Of a stretch of 22,802 nucleotides of DNA, positions 16,958 through 22,802 are shown piece by piece (position 1 is the first letter of the stretch; every line of letters starts with the position of its first letter). Source of the DNA: Gammaproteobacteria bacterium (GTDB taxonomy: Bacteria; Pseudomonadota; Gammaproteobacteria; Enterobacterales; Kangiellaceae); the NCBI GenBank assembly GCA_013372875.1, contig JABXIW010000083.1:1-22802 (forward strand), given 5' to 3'. The notes beneath the pieces were generated by a model that was not told where the DNA came from, made no database searches, and worked only from the letters and a program-made list of their open reading frames with translations. The position numbers were made by a program, and so were the translations under genes.

Positions 16958-18139
16958 ATGCCTAATATGTTTGAACTAGTAGATAGCTGCCAAAACAGCG
17001 CTGTCATTAAAGTAGTTGGTGTTGGTGGCGGCGGTGGTAACGCCGTTGAGCACATGGTGCAAGCGAACATCGATGGTGTTGAATTTATTTGTGCCAATAC
17101 GGACGCGCAGGCTTTGCAAGCATCATCAGCAAAGACCAGCATCCAAATCGGCCAAAACATTACGCGCGGTTTAGGTGCTGGTGCGAATCCTGAAGTGGGT
17201 CGCCAATCGGCAATGGAAGATCGCGAAATTATCATGGAAGCCTTACAAGGCTCTGATATGGTATTTATTACTGCTGGTATGGGTGGCGGTACTGGTACTG
17301 GTGCTGCTCCTGTGATTGCAGAGATTGCTAAAGAAATGGGCATCTTAACGGTGGCGGTGGTCACTAAGCCGTTCAAATTTGAGCGTAAAAAACGCATGAT
17401 GCTTGCTGAGCAAGGTATTGATGAGTTACGCAGCGTGGTGGATTCGTTAATCATCATTCCTAACGACAAGCTTGTAGCGCAATTTGCAGGCTTACGCTTA
17501 ACCGAAGCCTTTGCTTCTGCAAACTCGGTGTTACACGGTGCGGTGCAAGGCATCGCGGAATTGATTACTTGCCCTGGTCTTATCAACGTGGATTTTGCCG
17601 ACGTTCGTACGGTGATGGCTGAGCAAGGTCAAGCTATGATGGGTACGGGTATTGCTTCTGGCGAAGGTCGCGCGCAAATCGCTGCTGATATGGCGGTGGC
17701 TAGCCCATTGCTTGAAGACGTAGATTTATCAGGTGCTCGCGGTATCTTGGTTAACATTACAGCTAACGAAGACTTCACTATTGATGAGTTCTCGGAAGTG
17801 TGTGAAGTGATCGAAGACATTGCCCACGAAGATGCGACGGTAGTTGTTGGTACTGCGATTGATTCAAACATGGGCGATGAAATTCGTGTGACGGTAGTTG
17901 CAACCGGTTTAGGTCAAGAAGCAGGAATGCGCTTAGTGAGCAATAACCAAGAAACTGCGCGTAAAGCATCAGGTGAAATGGACTATAACAAGTTAGACTT
18001 ACCACCAGCACTACGCCAGCAAGCCGGCAGCGCCGAAACTGAGAAGTTAGCGCAAGAAGCTCAGCAGAAAATGGCGGTTGGAAGTGATGTGGACAATTTC
18101 TTAGATATTCCAGCGTTTTTGCGTAAGCAAGCGGATTAA
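16958..18139 (+). CDS. ftsZ: Cell division GTPase FtsZ
   Basis: Tubulin homologue that polymerises into the Z ring. The 393 residues show VIKVVGVGGGGGNAVEHM near the N-terminus, NTDAQAL, the tubulin signature GGGTGTG, VTKPFKFE, and the T7 catalytic loop NVDFADVRTVM. A linker of roughly 50 residues ends in the conserved C-terminal peptide LDIPAFLRKQAD (382-393), which binds FtsA and ZipA. A strong Shine-Dalgarno AAGGGGA (16945-16951) stands 6 bases before ATG 16958, which fits the high expression FtsZ needs. Oddity: the linker contains a second peptide, LDLPPALRQQAG (346-357), identical at 7 of 12 positions to the tail peptide. The gene closes the dcw operon, and a strong hairpin follows. Confidence 0.98.
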   Translation: MPNMFELVDSCQNSAVIKVVGVGGGGGNAVEHMVQANIDGVEFICANTDAQALQASSAKTSIQIGQNITRGLGAGANPEVGRQSAMEDREIIMEALQGSDMVFITAGMGGGTGTGAAPVIAEIAKEMGILTVAVVTKPFKFERKKRMMLAEQGIDELRSVVDSLIIIPNDKLVAQFAGLRLTEAFASANSVLHGAVQGIAELITCPGLINVDFADVRTVMAEQGQAMMGTGIASGEGRAQIAADMAVASPLLEDVDLSGARGILVNITANEDFTIDEFSEVCEVIEDIAHEDATVVVGTAIDSNMGDEIRVTVVATGLGQEAGMRLVSNNQETARKASGEMDYNKLDLPPALRQQAGSAETEKLAQEAQQKMAVGSDVDNFLDIPAFLRKQAD

Positions 18140-18179
18140 TTTCTTGGCTGGAAAGTAAGAAAGTTGTCACATAATTGAA

Positions 18180-18197
18180 ACTAATCATCAGATTAGT
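18180..18197 (+). other. Small hairpin after ftsZ
   Basis: ACTAATC (18180-18186) pairs with GATTAGT (18191-18197) around a 4-base loop (ATCA), 7 bp. It stands immediately upstream of a larger hairpin. No T-run follows. Confidence 0.4.
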
Positions 18198-18204
18198 GCT
18201 CGAA

Positions 18205-18241
18205 GAGATAAGGAGTGGACCCCTTCATCCCTCCTTGTCTC
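18205..18241 (+). terminator. Strong hairpin in the ftsZ 3' region
   Basis: GAGATAAGGAG (18205-18215) pairs with CTCCTTGTCTC (18231-18241) with a single G-U. After a bulged T216, GGA/TCC extends it to 14 pairs with an 8-base loop. The expected T-run is missing (GCCCTAAAAGG follows). It is therefore better read as an mRNA 3'-end stabiliser or a factor-assisted stop than as a classic intrinsic terminator. It marks the border between the dcw operon and the separately promoted lpxC. Confidence 0.45.
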
Positions 18242-18319
18242 GCCCTAAAAGGTATTGAGAGAGGGTAAAACAAAGAAGGGAGTTGTAAAATAAATAGACG
18301 ATTTCGGCTAAAAGAAAAA

Positions 18320-18365
18320 TTCAAACACTTGTTCAAAAAATGTTCAAAAAATGTTCAAACAAGTG
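18320..18365 (+). repeat. Phased TTCAAA / A-tract repeats upstream of lpxC
   Basis: TTCAAA occurs at 18320, 18332, 18343 and 18354, spaced 12, 11 and 11 bp. The last three are tandem 11-mers of the form TGTTCAAAAAA, the third ending ACAA. The block is framed by a perfect 8-bp inverted repeat, CACTTGTT (18326-18333) and AACAAGTG (18358-18365). A-tracts repeated about once per helical turn suggest intrinsically curved DNA or an UP-element-like region. The inverted arms suggest an operator. Confidence 0.6.
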
Positions 18366-18382
18366 AAACTTTATGTTAATAT
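18354..18382 (+). promoter_or_regulatory. Candidate lpxC promoter
   Basis: TTCAAA (18354-18359, 4 of 6 to consensus) and TAATAT (18377-18382, 4 of 6) are 17 bases apart, directly downstream of the A-tract repeats, which would strengthen a weak core. Transcription would begin near 18389. TATGTT at 18372-18377 is an alternative -10 without a well-placed -35. Confidence 0.4.
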
Positions 18383-18398
18383 GCGCTGAAATTAGGTT

Positions 18399-18443
18399 AA
18401 TAATTTATATAAATTATTGATTTTTAAGAGATTGACTCTTAAA
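18399..18443 (+). promoter_or_regulatory. Two hairpins in the lpxC leader, next to the ribosome binding site
   Basis: 18399-18418 is a perfect 20-base palindrome of A and T only (centre TATA at 18407-18410). TTTAAGAG (18423-18430) and CTCTTAAA (18436-18443) form a perfect 8-bp stem with a 5-base loop. The second hairpin ends 3 bases before the lpxC Shine-Dalgarno GGAG (18447-18450), so it could influence translation initiation. As DNA, either palindrome could also be a protein site. Confidence 0.5.
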
Positions 18444-18456
18444 TGTGGAGAAGTGA

Positions 18457-19371
18457 ATGATTCGACAAAGAACATTGAAGACAACCATTCGTGCAACTGG
18501 TGTTGGTTTACACACAGGTGATAAGGTCTATTTAACCTTACGTCCTGCGCCAGTGGATAATGGTATTGTTTTCCGTCGTGTGGATCTGGATCCGGTTGTA
18601 GAAATACAAGCCACTCCTGAAAACGTGGGCGACACCACTATGTCAACTTGCTTGGTACAAGATGGCGTGCGTATCTCTACGGTAGAACACTTATTATCAG
18701 CCATGGCGGGCTTAGGTATTGATAACGCCTTTATTGATGTATCAGCGCCTGAAGTACCCATTATGGATGGTAGTGCCAGTCCGTTTGTATTCTTATTACA
18801 GTCTGCGGGCGTGGCTGAGCAAAATGCGCATAAGAAATTTATTCGCATTAAAAAACGTGTCACAGTCGAAGATGGTGATAAAACCGCTACTTTTGAGCCT
18901 TTTGATGGCTTTAAAGTTGCTTTTACCATTGATTTTGACCACCCAGTATTTAAGAAAAGCCGTCAAACTTCGGTTATCGACTTTTCAAGCACCTCATTCG
19001 TTAAAGAAGTGAGCCGTGCGCGTACCTTCGGTTTCATGAAGGACATTGAGTTTTTACGTCAAAACAACTTGGCGCTTGGCGGAAGCCAAGAAAACGCCAT
19101 CGTGATGGACGATTATCGCGTCTTAAATGAAGACGGTTTACGTTATGACGATGAGTTTGTAAAACATAAGATCTTGGATGCAATTGGTGATTTATTCTTG
19201 TTAGGGCACTCGTTAGTTGGTGCTTTCTCTGGCTATAAATCAGGTCATGCCCTTAATAACCAATTGATTAGAGCTTTAATGGCAGATGAAACTGCTTGGG
19301 AATTAGCGACCTTTGATGACGCTAAAGCAGCGCCGATTTCATATATTATGAATCCTGCTTTGTCGGTATAA
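18457..19371 (+). CDS. lpxC: UDP-3-O-acyl-N-acetylglucosamine deacetylase LpxC
   Basis: Zinc enzyme catalysing the committed step of lipid A synthesis in the cytoplasm. The 304 residues match the E. coli length (305). Zinc ligands and catalytic residues are in place: E77-H78 in TVEHLL, H237 and D241 in HKILDAIGD, and H264 in SGHALNN. The N-terminal [17 protein letters not shown] and [10 protein letters not shown] are also typical. The ATG at 18457 has GGAG 6 bases upstream. The C-terminus ([11 protein letters not shown]) lacks the AVLA ending that serves as the FtsH degradation signal in E. coli, so turnover control may differ. The gene has its own candidate promoter and a structured leader, and it ends at a hairpin shared with the convergent DUF721 gene. 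Confidence 0.98.
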   Translation: MIRQRTLKTTIRATGVGLHTGDKVYLTLRPAPVDNGIVFRRVDLDPVVEIQATPENVGDTTMSTCLVQDGVRISTVEHLLSAMAGLGIDNAFIDVSAPEVPIMDGSASPFVFLLQSAGVAEQNAHKKFIRIKKRVTVEDGDKTATFEPFDGFKVAFTIDFDHPVFKKSRQTSVIDFSSTSFVKEVSRARTFGFMKDIEFLRQNNLALGGSQENAIVMDDYRVLNEDGLRYDDEFVKHKILDAIGDLFLLGHSLVGAFSGYKSGHALNNQLIRALMADETAWELATFDDAKAAPISYIMNPALSV

Positions 19372-19400
19372 CGCTAACCTAACTAAAACAATAACTTATA

Positions 19401-19425
19401 AACTGGCGCTTAATATGCGCCAGTT
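19401..19425. terminator. Hairpin between convergent lpxC and dciA-like genes
   Basis: AACTGGCGC (19401-19409) and GCGCCAGTT (19417-19425) form a perfect 9-bp G/C-rich stem with a 7-base loop, 30 bases after lpxC. On the - strand it is followed by a fairly T-rich stretch (TTATAAGTTATTGTTTTAG). On the + strand there is no T-run. It probably serves the - strand gene best and may be bidirectional. Confidence 0.6.
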
Positions 19426-19489
19426 GCATATCCGAAGAAAGAAAATATTTTTCGGTGAATCAAAAGGTTAAGTGCAGGTGAATACTCAC

Positions 19490-19810
19490 TTATGACTTTT
19501 GAAAGTCGGGTCGAACTTTGATATCGATACTGATTAATGATGGAAATTCATGGGCTCTTAATTGAGACATGAGTTCCGAAGAGAAATATCTCAAACGATT
19601 GAGCCAAACGGCACTATCCGTAATCAAGGTAAGCACGTTATTTTCAACCGATGCTACTTTGCAATGAGCTTGCAGCTCAGCGGGCAGATATCCCTCGATA
19701 GTTTGAGCGACGGAATTTAGGCGATTGGCCTTTTCAAGCAGCGCCTTTAACTCACCTTCTGGGTTAGTTAAAGAATCCGCTACTGATTTGGCTCGGAATG
19801 GACGCTTCAT
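19490..19810 (-). CDS. dciA: DUF721 family protein, DciA-like helicase operator
   Basis: A 106-residue protein resembling DUF721, the family that includes DciA. DciA is the replicative DnaB helicase loader/operator in bacteria without DnaC. Visible features are a basic N-terminus (MKRPFRAKS), a helix, the KH-like core LPAELQAHCKVASVENNVLTLITDSAVWLNRLRYFSSEL with the characteristic 'D(S/N)xxWxxxLR' pattern, and a C-terminal strand SIDIKVRP. It lies on the opposite strand to its neighbours. In Pseudomonas, as I recall, a DUF721 gene occupies the same place between lpxC and an M23 peptidase gene before secA, which supports the call. ATG is at 19810 with no strong Shine-Dalgarno. A candidate promoter lies at 19863-19892. 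The length is at the short end for the family. Function is inferred from family and context, not shown. Confidence 0.82.
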   Translation of the reverse strand: MKRPFRAKSVADSLTNPEGELKALLEKANRLNSVAQTIEGYLPAELQAHCKVASVENNVLTLITDSAVWLNRLRYFSSELMSQLRAHEFPSLISIDIKVRPDFQKS

Positions 19811-19862
19811 AAGCTACAGTGGTTTGAAAAAACGTTCTGGGCTAAATTGGGATCAGCTTTAG

Positions 19863-19892
19863 ATTGTAAGCTGGTTAAGGTGGTTTTGTCAC
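19863..19892 (-). promoter_or_regulatory. Candidate promoter of the dciA-like gene
   Basis: Read on the - strand, GTGACA (complement of 19887-19892) and TACAAT (complement of 19863-19868) are 18 bases apart, each 5 of 6 to consensus. The start site would be near 19856, giving a leader of about 45 bases. The spacer and flanks carry two short stems: CAGCTT/AAGCTG (19854-19873) and AAGGTG/CACCTT (19877-19895). No equally good promoter was seen for the divergent M23 gene. Confidence 0.42.
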
Positions 19893-19956
19893 CTTTCAAC
19901 AGGTAAAGTTTACACAACTTTAAATTGAAAGAGTGGTGCTGTTAAGAGTTTGTTAA

Positions 19957-20877
19957 ATGCGAATTACCCTAATTAAAAGTACTCAGCAGGGAATTAAAGC
20001 TTTAGAAATGAATCGTTCGAAGATCATTGCGACATCTATTTTGGCGATCCTAACGCTAGTGACGCTAGTGGTGGTCACTGCGGTTATTACCAAATGGACG
20101 GTGCAGCAAGATCTGGTCAGTGAATCTGCTATCAAACAATGGAATCAGGAGCTGGTTACGCAAAAAGAACAACTAGCCATAGCTAAAGTTCGTTCTGAGC
20201 AACAAGTGCAAGCCTTATCCAGCCGTTTAGCTAGTCTTCAAGCGCATATTCTGCGTCTTGATGCTGTCGGCAATCGTGTTGCTCAAGATATGGGCATTGC
20301 TGATGAATTTGCTTTTACTGAGCAACCCGCTATTGGTGGTGCTGAAGCCTCACCTGATGCGGTCACCCCAAGTTTTAACGAAGTGAGTTACTCTTTAGAT
20401 TTATTAGAAAACAATATTTTGGCGCAAGAGCAGCAACTTAGTGCGCTAGAAGCGATTGTATTTGATAAAGACATTAATGCTGAGCAAAAAATTTCAGGCC
20501 GTCCTATTAAAAAAGGCTGGTTATCTTCGCCTTATGGCAACCGTGCTGACCCTTTTACCGGCAAAAAAGACTGGCACCCAGGGATTGATTTTGCTGCTTT
20601 AGCTGGCACTGAGGTGGTAGCAACGGCAGCGGGCGTTGTAACCACAGTGGGTACTAAGTCAGGCTATGGCAAATTCATCGAAATTAATCATGGCGATGGC
20701 TATAGCACTCGTTATGCGCACAACAAAGAGTTGTTAGTTAAGAAGGGTGATATGGTCAAAAAAGGGCAGGTTATTGCTAAAGTAGGCAACACTGGCCGTT
20801 CAACGGGGCCGCATGTGCATTATGAGATTATGCGTGATGGTAAAAAACTAAATCCTTACCGTTATATTAAGCAATAA
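19957..20877 (+). CDS. Membrane-anchored LytM/M23 peptidase
   Basis: Likely zinc endopeptidase acting on peptidoglycan crosslinks in the periplasm. The 306 residues comprise a short cytoplasmic head, one membrane span at about 22-46, a coiled-coil stretch at about 56-112 and a variable segment. The C-terminal LytM domain runs from SSPYGNRADPFTGKKDWHPG onwards. Zinc ligands and catalytic residues are intact: H207 and D211 in WHPGIDFA, H255 in RYAHN, and H286-x-H288 in HVHYE. It should therefore be an active enzyme, unlike degenerate activators such as EnvC or NlpD. The span, coiled coil and LytM layout resembles MepM/YebA-like and Pseudomonas proteins found next to secA. ATG at 19957 has AAGAG 8 bases upstream. 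It is divergent from the dciA-like gene and ends in a clear terminator, so it is probably monocistronic. The specific substrate is unknown. Confidence 0.93.
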   Translation: MRITLIKSTQQGIKALEMNRSKIIATSILAILTLVTLVVVTAVITKWTVQQDLVSESAIKQWNQELVTQKEQLAIAKVRSEQQVQALSSRLASLQAHILRLDAVGNRVAQDMGIADEFAFTEQPAIGGAEASPDAVTPSFNEVSYSLDLLENNILAQEQQLSALEAIVFDKDINAEQKISGRPIKKGWLSSPYGNRADPFTGKKDWHPGIDFAALAGTEVVATAAGVVTTVGTKSGYGKFIEINHGDGYSTRYAHNKELLVKKGDMVKKGQVIAKVGNTGRSTGPHVHYEIMRDGKKLNPYRYIKQ

Positions 20878-20892
20878 ATCTAATATTGAATG

Positions 20893-20915
20893 AAGCCCCA
20901 GTTGGGGCTTTTTTT
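20893..20915 (+). terminator. Intrinsic terminator of the M23 peptidase gene
   Basis: AAGCCCC (20893-20899) and GGGGCTT (20904-20910) form a perfect 7-bp stem with loop AGTT, followed by five more T residues. It starts 16 bases after the stop. A smaller stem, GCCTA/TAGGC (20918-20931), comes right after it. Confidence 0.92.
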
Positions 20916-21010
20916 ACGCCTATTTTTAGGCTGAAGCCTTGTATTTGACTATGAAAACCCCATAAGAAGTGATAATTCCAGAGCTATTAGTCGGATCAGC
21001 GCATTTTTCA

Positions 21011-21038
21011 TTTACAGTTGTTCGATAATAGGTACAAT
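21011..21038 (+). promoter_or_regulatory. Candidate secA promoter
   Basis: TTTACA (21011-21016) and TACAAT (21033-21038), each 5 of 6 to consensus, are separated by 16 bases. Transcription would start near 21045, giving a leader of about 73 bases. A second pair, TTGACT (20945-20950) and GATAAT (20971-20976), is spaced 20 bases apart and is less likely. Confidence 0.5.
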
Positions 21039-21062
21039 CAATGGCTTTATTAGAATTAAGAA

Positions 21063-21084
21063 TTGAGCGCTTAGCGCGCGTCAA
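21063..21084 (+). other. Hairpin in the secA leader
   Basis: TTGAGCGC (21063-21070) pairs with GCGC-g-TCAA (21076-21084), 8 bp with one bulged base and a 5-base loop, 33 bases before the secA start. It could be a translational control structure, but no ribosome-binding-site occlusion is evident because it ends well before the start codon. Confidence 0.4.
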
Positions 21085-21117
21085 CAAAGCCTTTTAGACT
21101 AGATAAGACAATAAACT

Positions 21118-22802
21118 ATGGCCTTTTTACAAAAATTATTCCCAAATCGAAACGAACGAAATTTAAAGAAAATGCGCAAGCCATTGGCGAAGATTAATGC
21201 GCTTGAAGAGGATTTTGAAGCACTTTCCGATGAGGAACTAAAGGCTAAAACTCAAGAGTTTAAAGAGCGTCATCAAAATGGCGAAACACTAGATGATTTA
21301 TTGCCAGAAGCCTTTGCTGCGGTACGTGAAGCAAGTAAGCGTACTTTAGGCTTGCGTCACTTTGACGTACAGTTGATCGGTGGCATGGTCTTACACAGTG
21401 GTAAAATTGGTGAGATGCGTACAGGTGAGGGTAAAACCCTTGTGGCGACTTTGCCAGTGTACCTGAACGCGATTTCAGGCAAAGGTGTACACGTTATCAC
21501 GGTGAATGATTATCTAGCGCATCGTGATGCAGAATGGATGGCACCGATTTATGAATTTTTAGGCATGAGTGTTGGGGTTATTTTATCTGGTCAATCCCAT
21601 CAACAAAAACAAGATGCCTATAGCGCTGATATTACTTACGGTACCAACAACGAGTACGGCTTTGATTATCTTCGCGACAACATGGCCTTCCAAAAAGAAG
21701 AGCGCGTACAACGTGACTTAAATTTTGCGGTTATTGATGAGGTTGACTCGATTTTAATTGATGAGGCTCGTACTCCTTTGATTATCTCAGGGGCCGCTGA
21801 AGACAGCTCGGAGATGTATCGCGCGATTGATAAATTAATTCCGCTGTTGGAGCATCAAGAAAAAGAATCGGAAGAAGGTGAAGAAGATACTGGTGACTAC
21901 ACCATTGATGAAAAAGGCAAGTCAGCCAATCTAACCGAAAAAGGTCAAGAGCGGATCGAGGAGCTGTTGATCAACAATGGCCTGATTCAAGAGGGTCAAA
22001 GTCTCTATAGTCCATCCAGCTTGATTTTATTACACCACGTTAATGCAGCACTGCGCGCTCACACCTTATTTAAAAAGGATGTGGACTACATCGTTAAAGA
22101 TGATGAAGTGGTGATTATTGATGAACACACAGGCCGTACCATGGAAGGCCGTCGCTGGTCAGAAGGTTTGCACCAGGCGGTTGAAGCAAAAGAAAAAGTT
22201 AAGATCCAAAACGAAAACCAAACGTTAGCCTCGATCACATTCCAGAACTATTTCCGTCTTTACGAAAAGCTATCAGGTATGACCGGAACCGCAGATACGG
22301 AAGCTCCTGAGCTTTTAAGTATTTATGGTTTGGAAGTTGTGGTTATTCCAACTAATAAGCCTATGGCGCGCGATGATCGCGGGGACTTAATTTATTTAAC
22401 GCAGCAAGAAAAGTACCAGGCCATTATTGAAGAAATTAAAGAGCTTCAGGCAAAAGGTCAGCCAGTGTTGGTGGGTACTGTTTCGATTGAGTCTTCAGAA
22501 TTAATTTCTAAAGCGCTCAAGCAAGCAAAAATTAAGCACAATGTATTAAATGCTAAATTCCACGAAAAAGAAGCGGAAATTATTGCTGAAGCTGGTCGTC
22601 CAGGTACGGTAACCATTGCTACCAACATGGCTGGTCGTGGTACTGATATCGTTCTGGGCGGTAACCTAAAGGCAGAAATTGCTGCCTTGGGTGAGAATCC
22701 TACGGAATCAGCAATTGAAGAAGCTAATGCCGAATGGAAAGCTCGTCATCAGAAAGTATTAGATGCTGGTGGTTTAGCGATTATTGGTACTGAGCGTCAT
22801 GA
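21118..22802 (+). CDS. secA: Preprotein translocase ATPase SecA (partial, 3' end outside window)
   Basis: Motor ATPase that pushes unfolded preproteins through SecYEG. The reading frame stays open from ATG 21118 to the window edge, giving 561 complete codons of an expected 900 or so. The missing part is the rest of the second nucleotide-binding domain, the scaffold and wing domains, and the C-terminal zinc-binding tail. Visible motifs are the N-terminal [13 protein letters not shown], Walker A TGEGKT at 102-107, [29 protein letters not shown], Walker B DEVD at 207-210 followed by [36 protein letters not shown], and in the second domain [15 protein letters not shown] and GTERHE. The Shine-Dalgarno sequence is weak (GATAAG, about 11 bases upstream). 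There is no secM gene upstream. Confidence 0.98.
   Translation, partial: MAFLQKLFPNRNERNLKKMRKPLAKINALEEDFEALSDEELKAKTQEFKERHQNGETLDDLLPEAFAAVREASKRTLGLRHFDVQLIGGMVLHSGKIGEMRTGEGKTLVATLPVYLNAISGKGVHVITVNDYLAHRDAEWMAPIYEFLGMSVGVILSGQSHQQKQDAYSADITYGTNNEYGFDYLRDNMAFQKEERVQRDLNFAVIDEVDSILIDEARTPLIISGAAEDSSEMYRAIDKLIPLLEHQEKESEEGEEDTGDYTIDEKGKSANLTEKGQERIEELLINNGLIQEGQSLYSPSSLILLHHVNAALRAHTLFKKDVDYIVKDDEVVIIDEHTGRTMEGRRWSEGLHQAVEAKEKVKIQNENQTLASITFQNYFRLYEKLSGMTGTADTEAPELLSIYGLEVVVIPTNKPMARDDRGDLIYLTQQEKYQAIIEEIKELQAKGQPVLVGTVSIESSELISKALKQAKIKHNVLNAKFHEKEAEIIAEAGRPGTVTIATNMAGRGTDIVLGGNLKAEIAALGENPTESAIEEANAEWKARHQKVLDAGGLAIIGTERH

Noticed and set aside
16933..17586. 217-codon open frame on the - strand, opposite ftsZ
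   Set aside because: It lies wholly over ftsZ and its upstream spacer, has no recognisable protein features and a biased Ser/Ala/Thr composition, and is best explained as a codon-use shadow of ftsZ.
1077..18139. A novel or accessory gene system inside the dcw block
   Set aside because: Every gene is a recognised member in the canonical order with intact key motifs and no spare coding space between them. No insertion sequence, integrase, toxin-antitoxin or defence gene is present.
18320..18365. Tandem repeats before lpxC as a CRISPR-like array
   Set aside because: The repeat unit is only 11 bp with no spacers and no cas genes nearby. A promoter-associated phased A-tract is a better reading.
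21041..21097. 18-codon frame MALLELRIERLARVNKAF before secA as a SecM-like secretion monitor
   Set aside because: It has no signal sequence or arrest-like C-terminus and overlaps the best secA promoter, so I do not list it as a gene. It is mentioned only as part of the leader finding.

Overview
The window is a chromosomal segment of a Gram-negative gammaproteobacterium. The evidence is a gammaproteobacterial RNase P RNA, a meso-diaminopimelate-type MurE, LpxC (lipid A synthesis), and the division and cell wall (dcw) cluster in the same gene order as Escherichia coli. Base composition is moderately AT-rich, with A/T-rich intergenic regions. The lpxC - DUF721/dciA - M23 peptidase - secA order, and rnpB upstream of mraZ, recall what I know of Pseudomonas-like and marine gammaproteobacteria rather than enterics, which have secM before secA. 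I cannot name the genus from sequence alone.

Layout. 1-193: 3' part of rnpB. 225-758: a small Tat-exported DUF1569-like protein. 759-1076: intergenic region holding the mra promoter and a 10-bp-period array of MraZ-type boxes. 1077-18139: an unbroken, tightly packed + strand operon, mraZ-rsmH-ftsL-ftsI-murE-murF-mraY-murD-ftsW-murG-murC-ddl-ftsQ-ftsA-ftsZ, with most junctions overlapping or separated by a few bases. 18140-18456: a structured intergenic region with a strong hairpin after ftsZ, a phased repeat array and candidate promoter, and two leader hairpins before lpxC. 18457-19371: lpxC. 19490-19810: a DUF721 (DciA-like) gene on the - strand, converging on lpxC across a shared hairpin. 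19957-20877: a membrane-anchored LytM/M23 peptidase with a textbook terminator. 21118 to the end: secA, cut off by the window edge.

How it works together. MurC, MurD, MurE and MurF build UDP-MurNAc-pentapeptide using D-Ala-D-Ala from Ddl. MraY and MurG convert it to lipid II. FtsW polymerises it and FtsI crosslinks it at the septum. FtsZ, FtsA, FtsQ and FtsL form the divisome. MraZ is the cluster's likely autoregulator and RsmH methylates 16S rRNA. LpxC, DciA-like, M23 peptidase and SecA add outer membrane synthesis, replicative helicase loading, wall remodelling and protein export.

I found no mobile element, CRISPR array, tRNA or new multigene system. The gene content is ordinary. The parts worth a second look are regulatory or small-scale: the MraZ box array, a hairpin inside an RsmH insertion, a second tail-like motif in the FtsZ linker, and the repeat and hairpin-rich lpxC upstream region.
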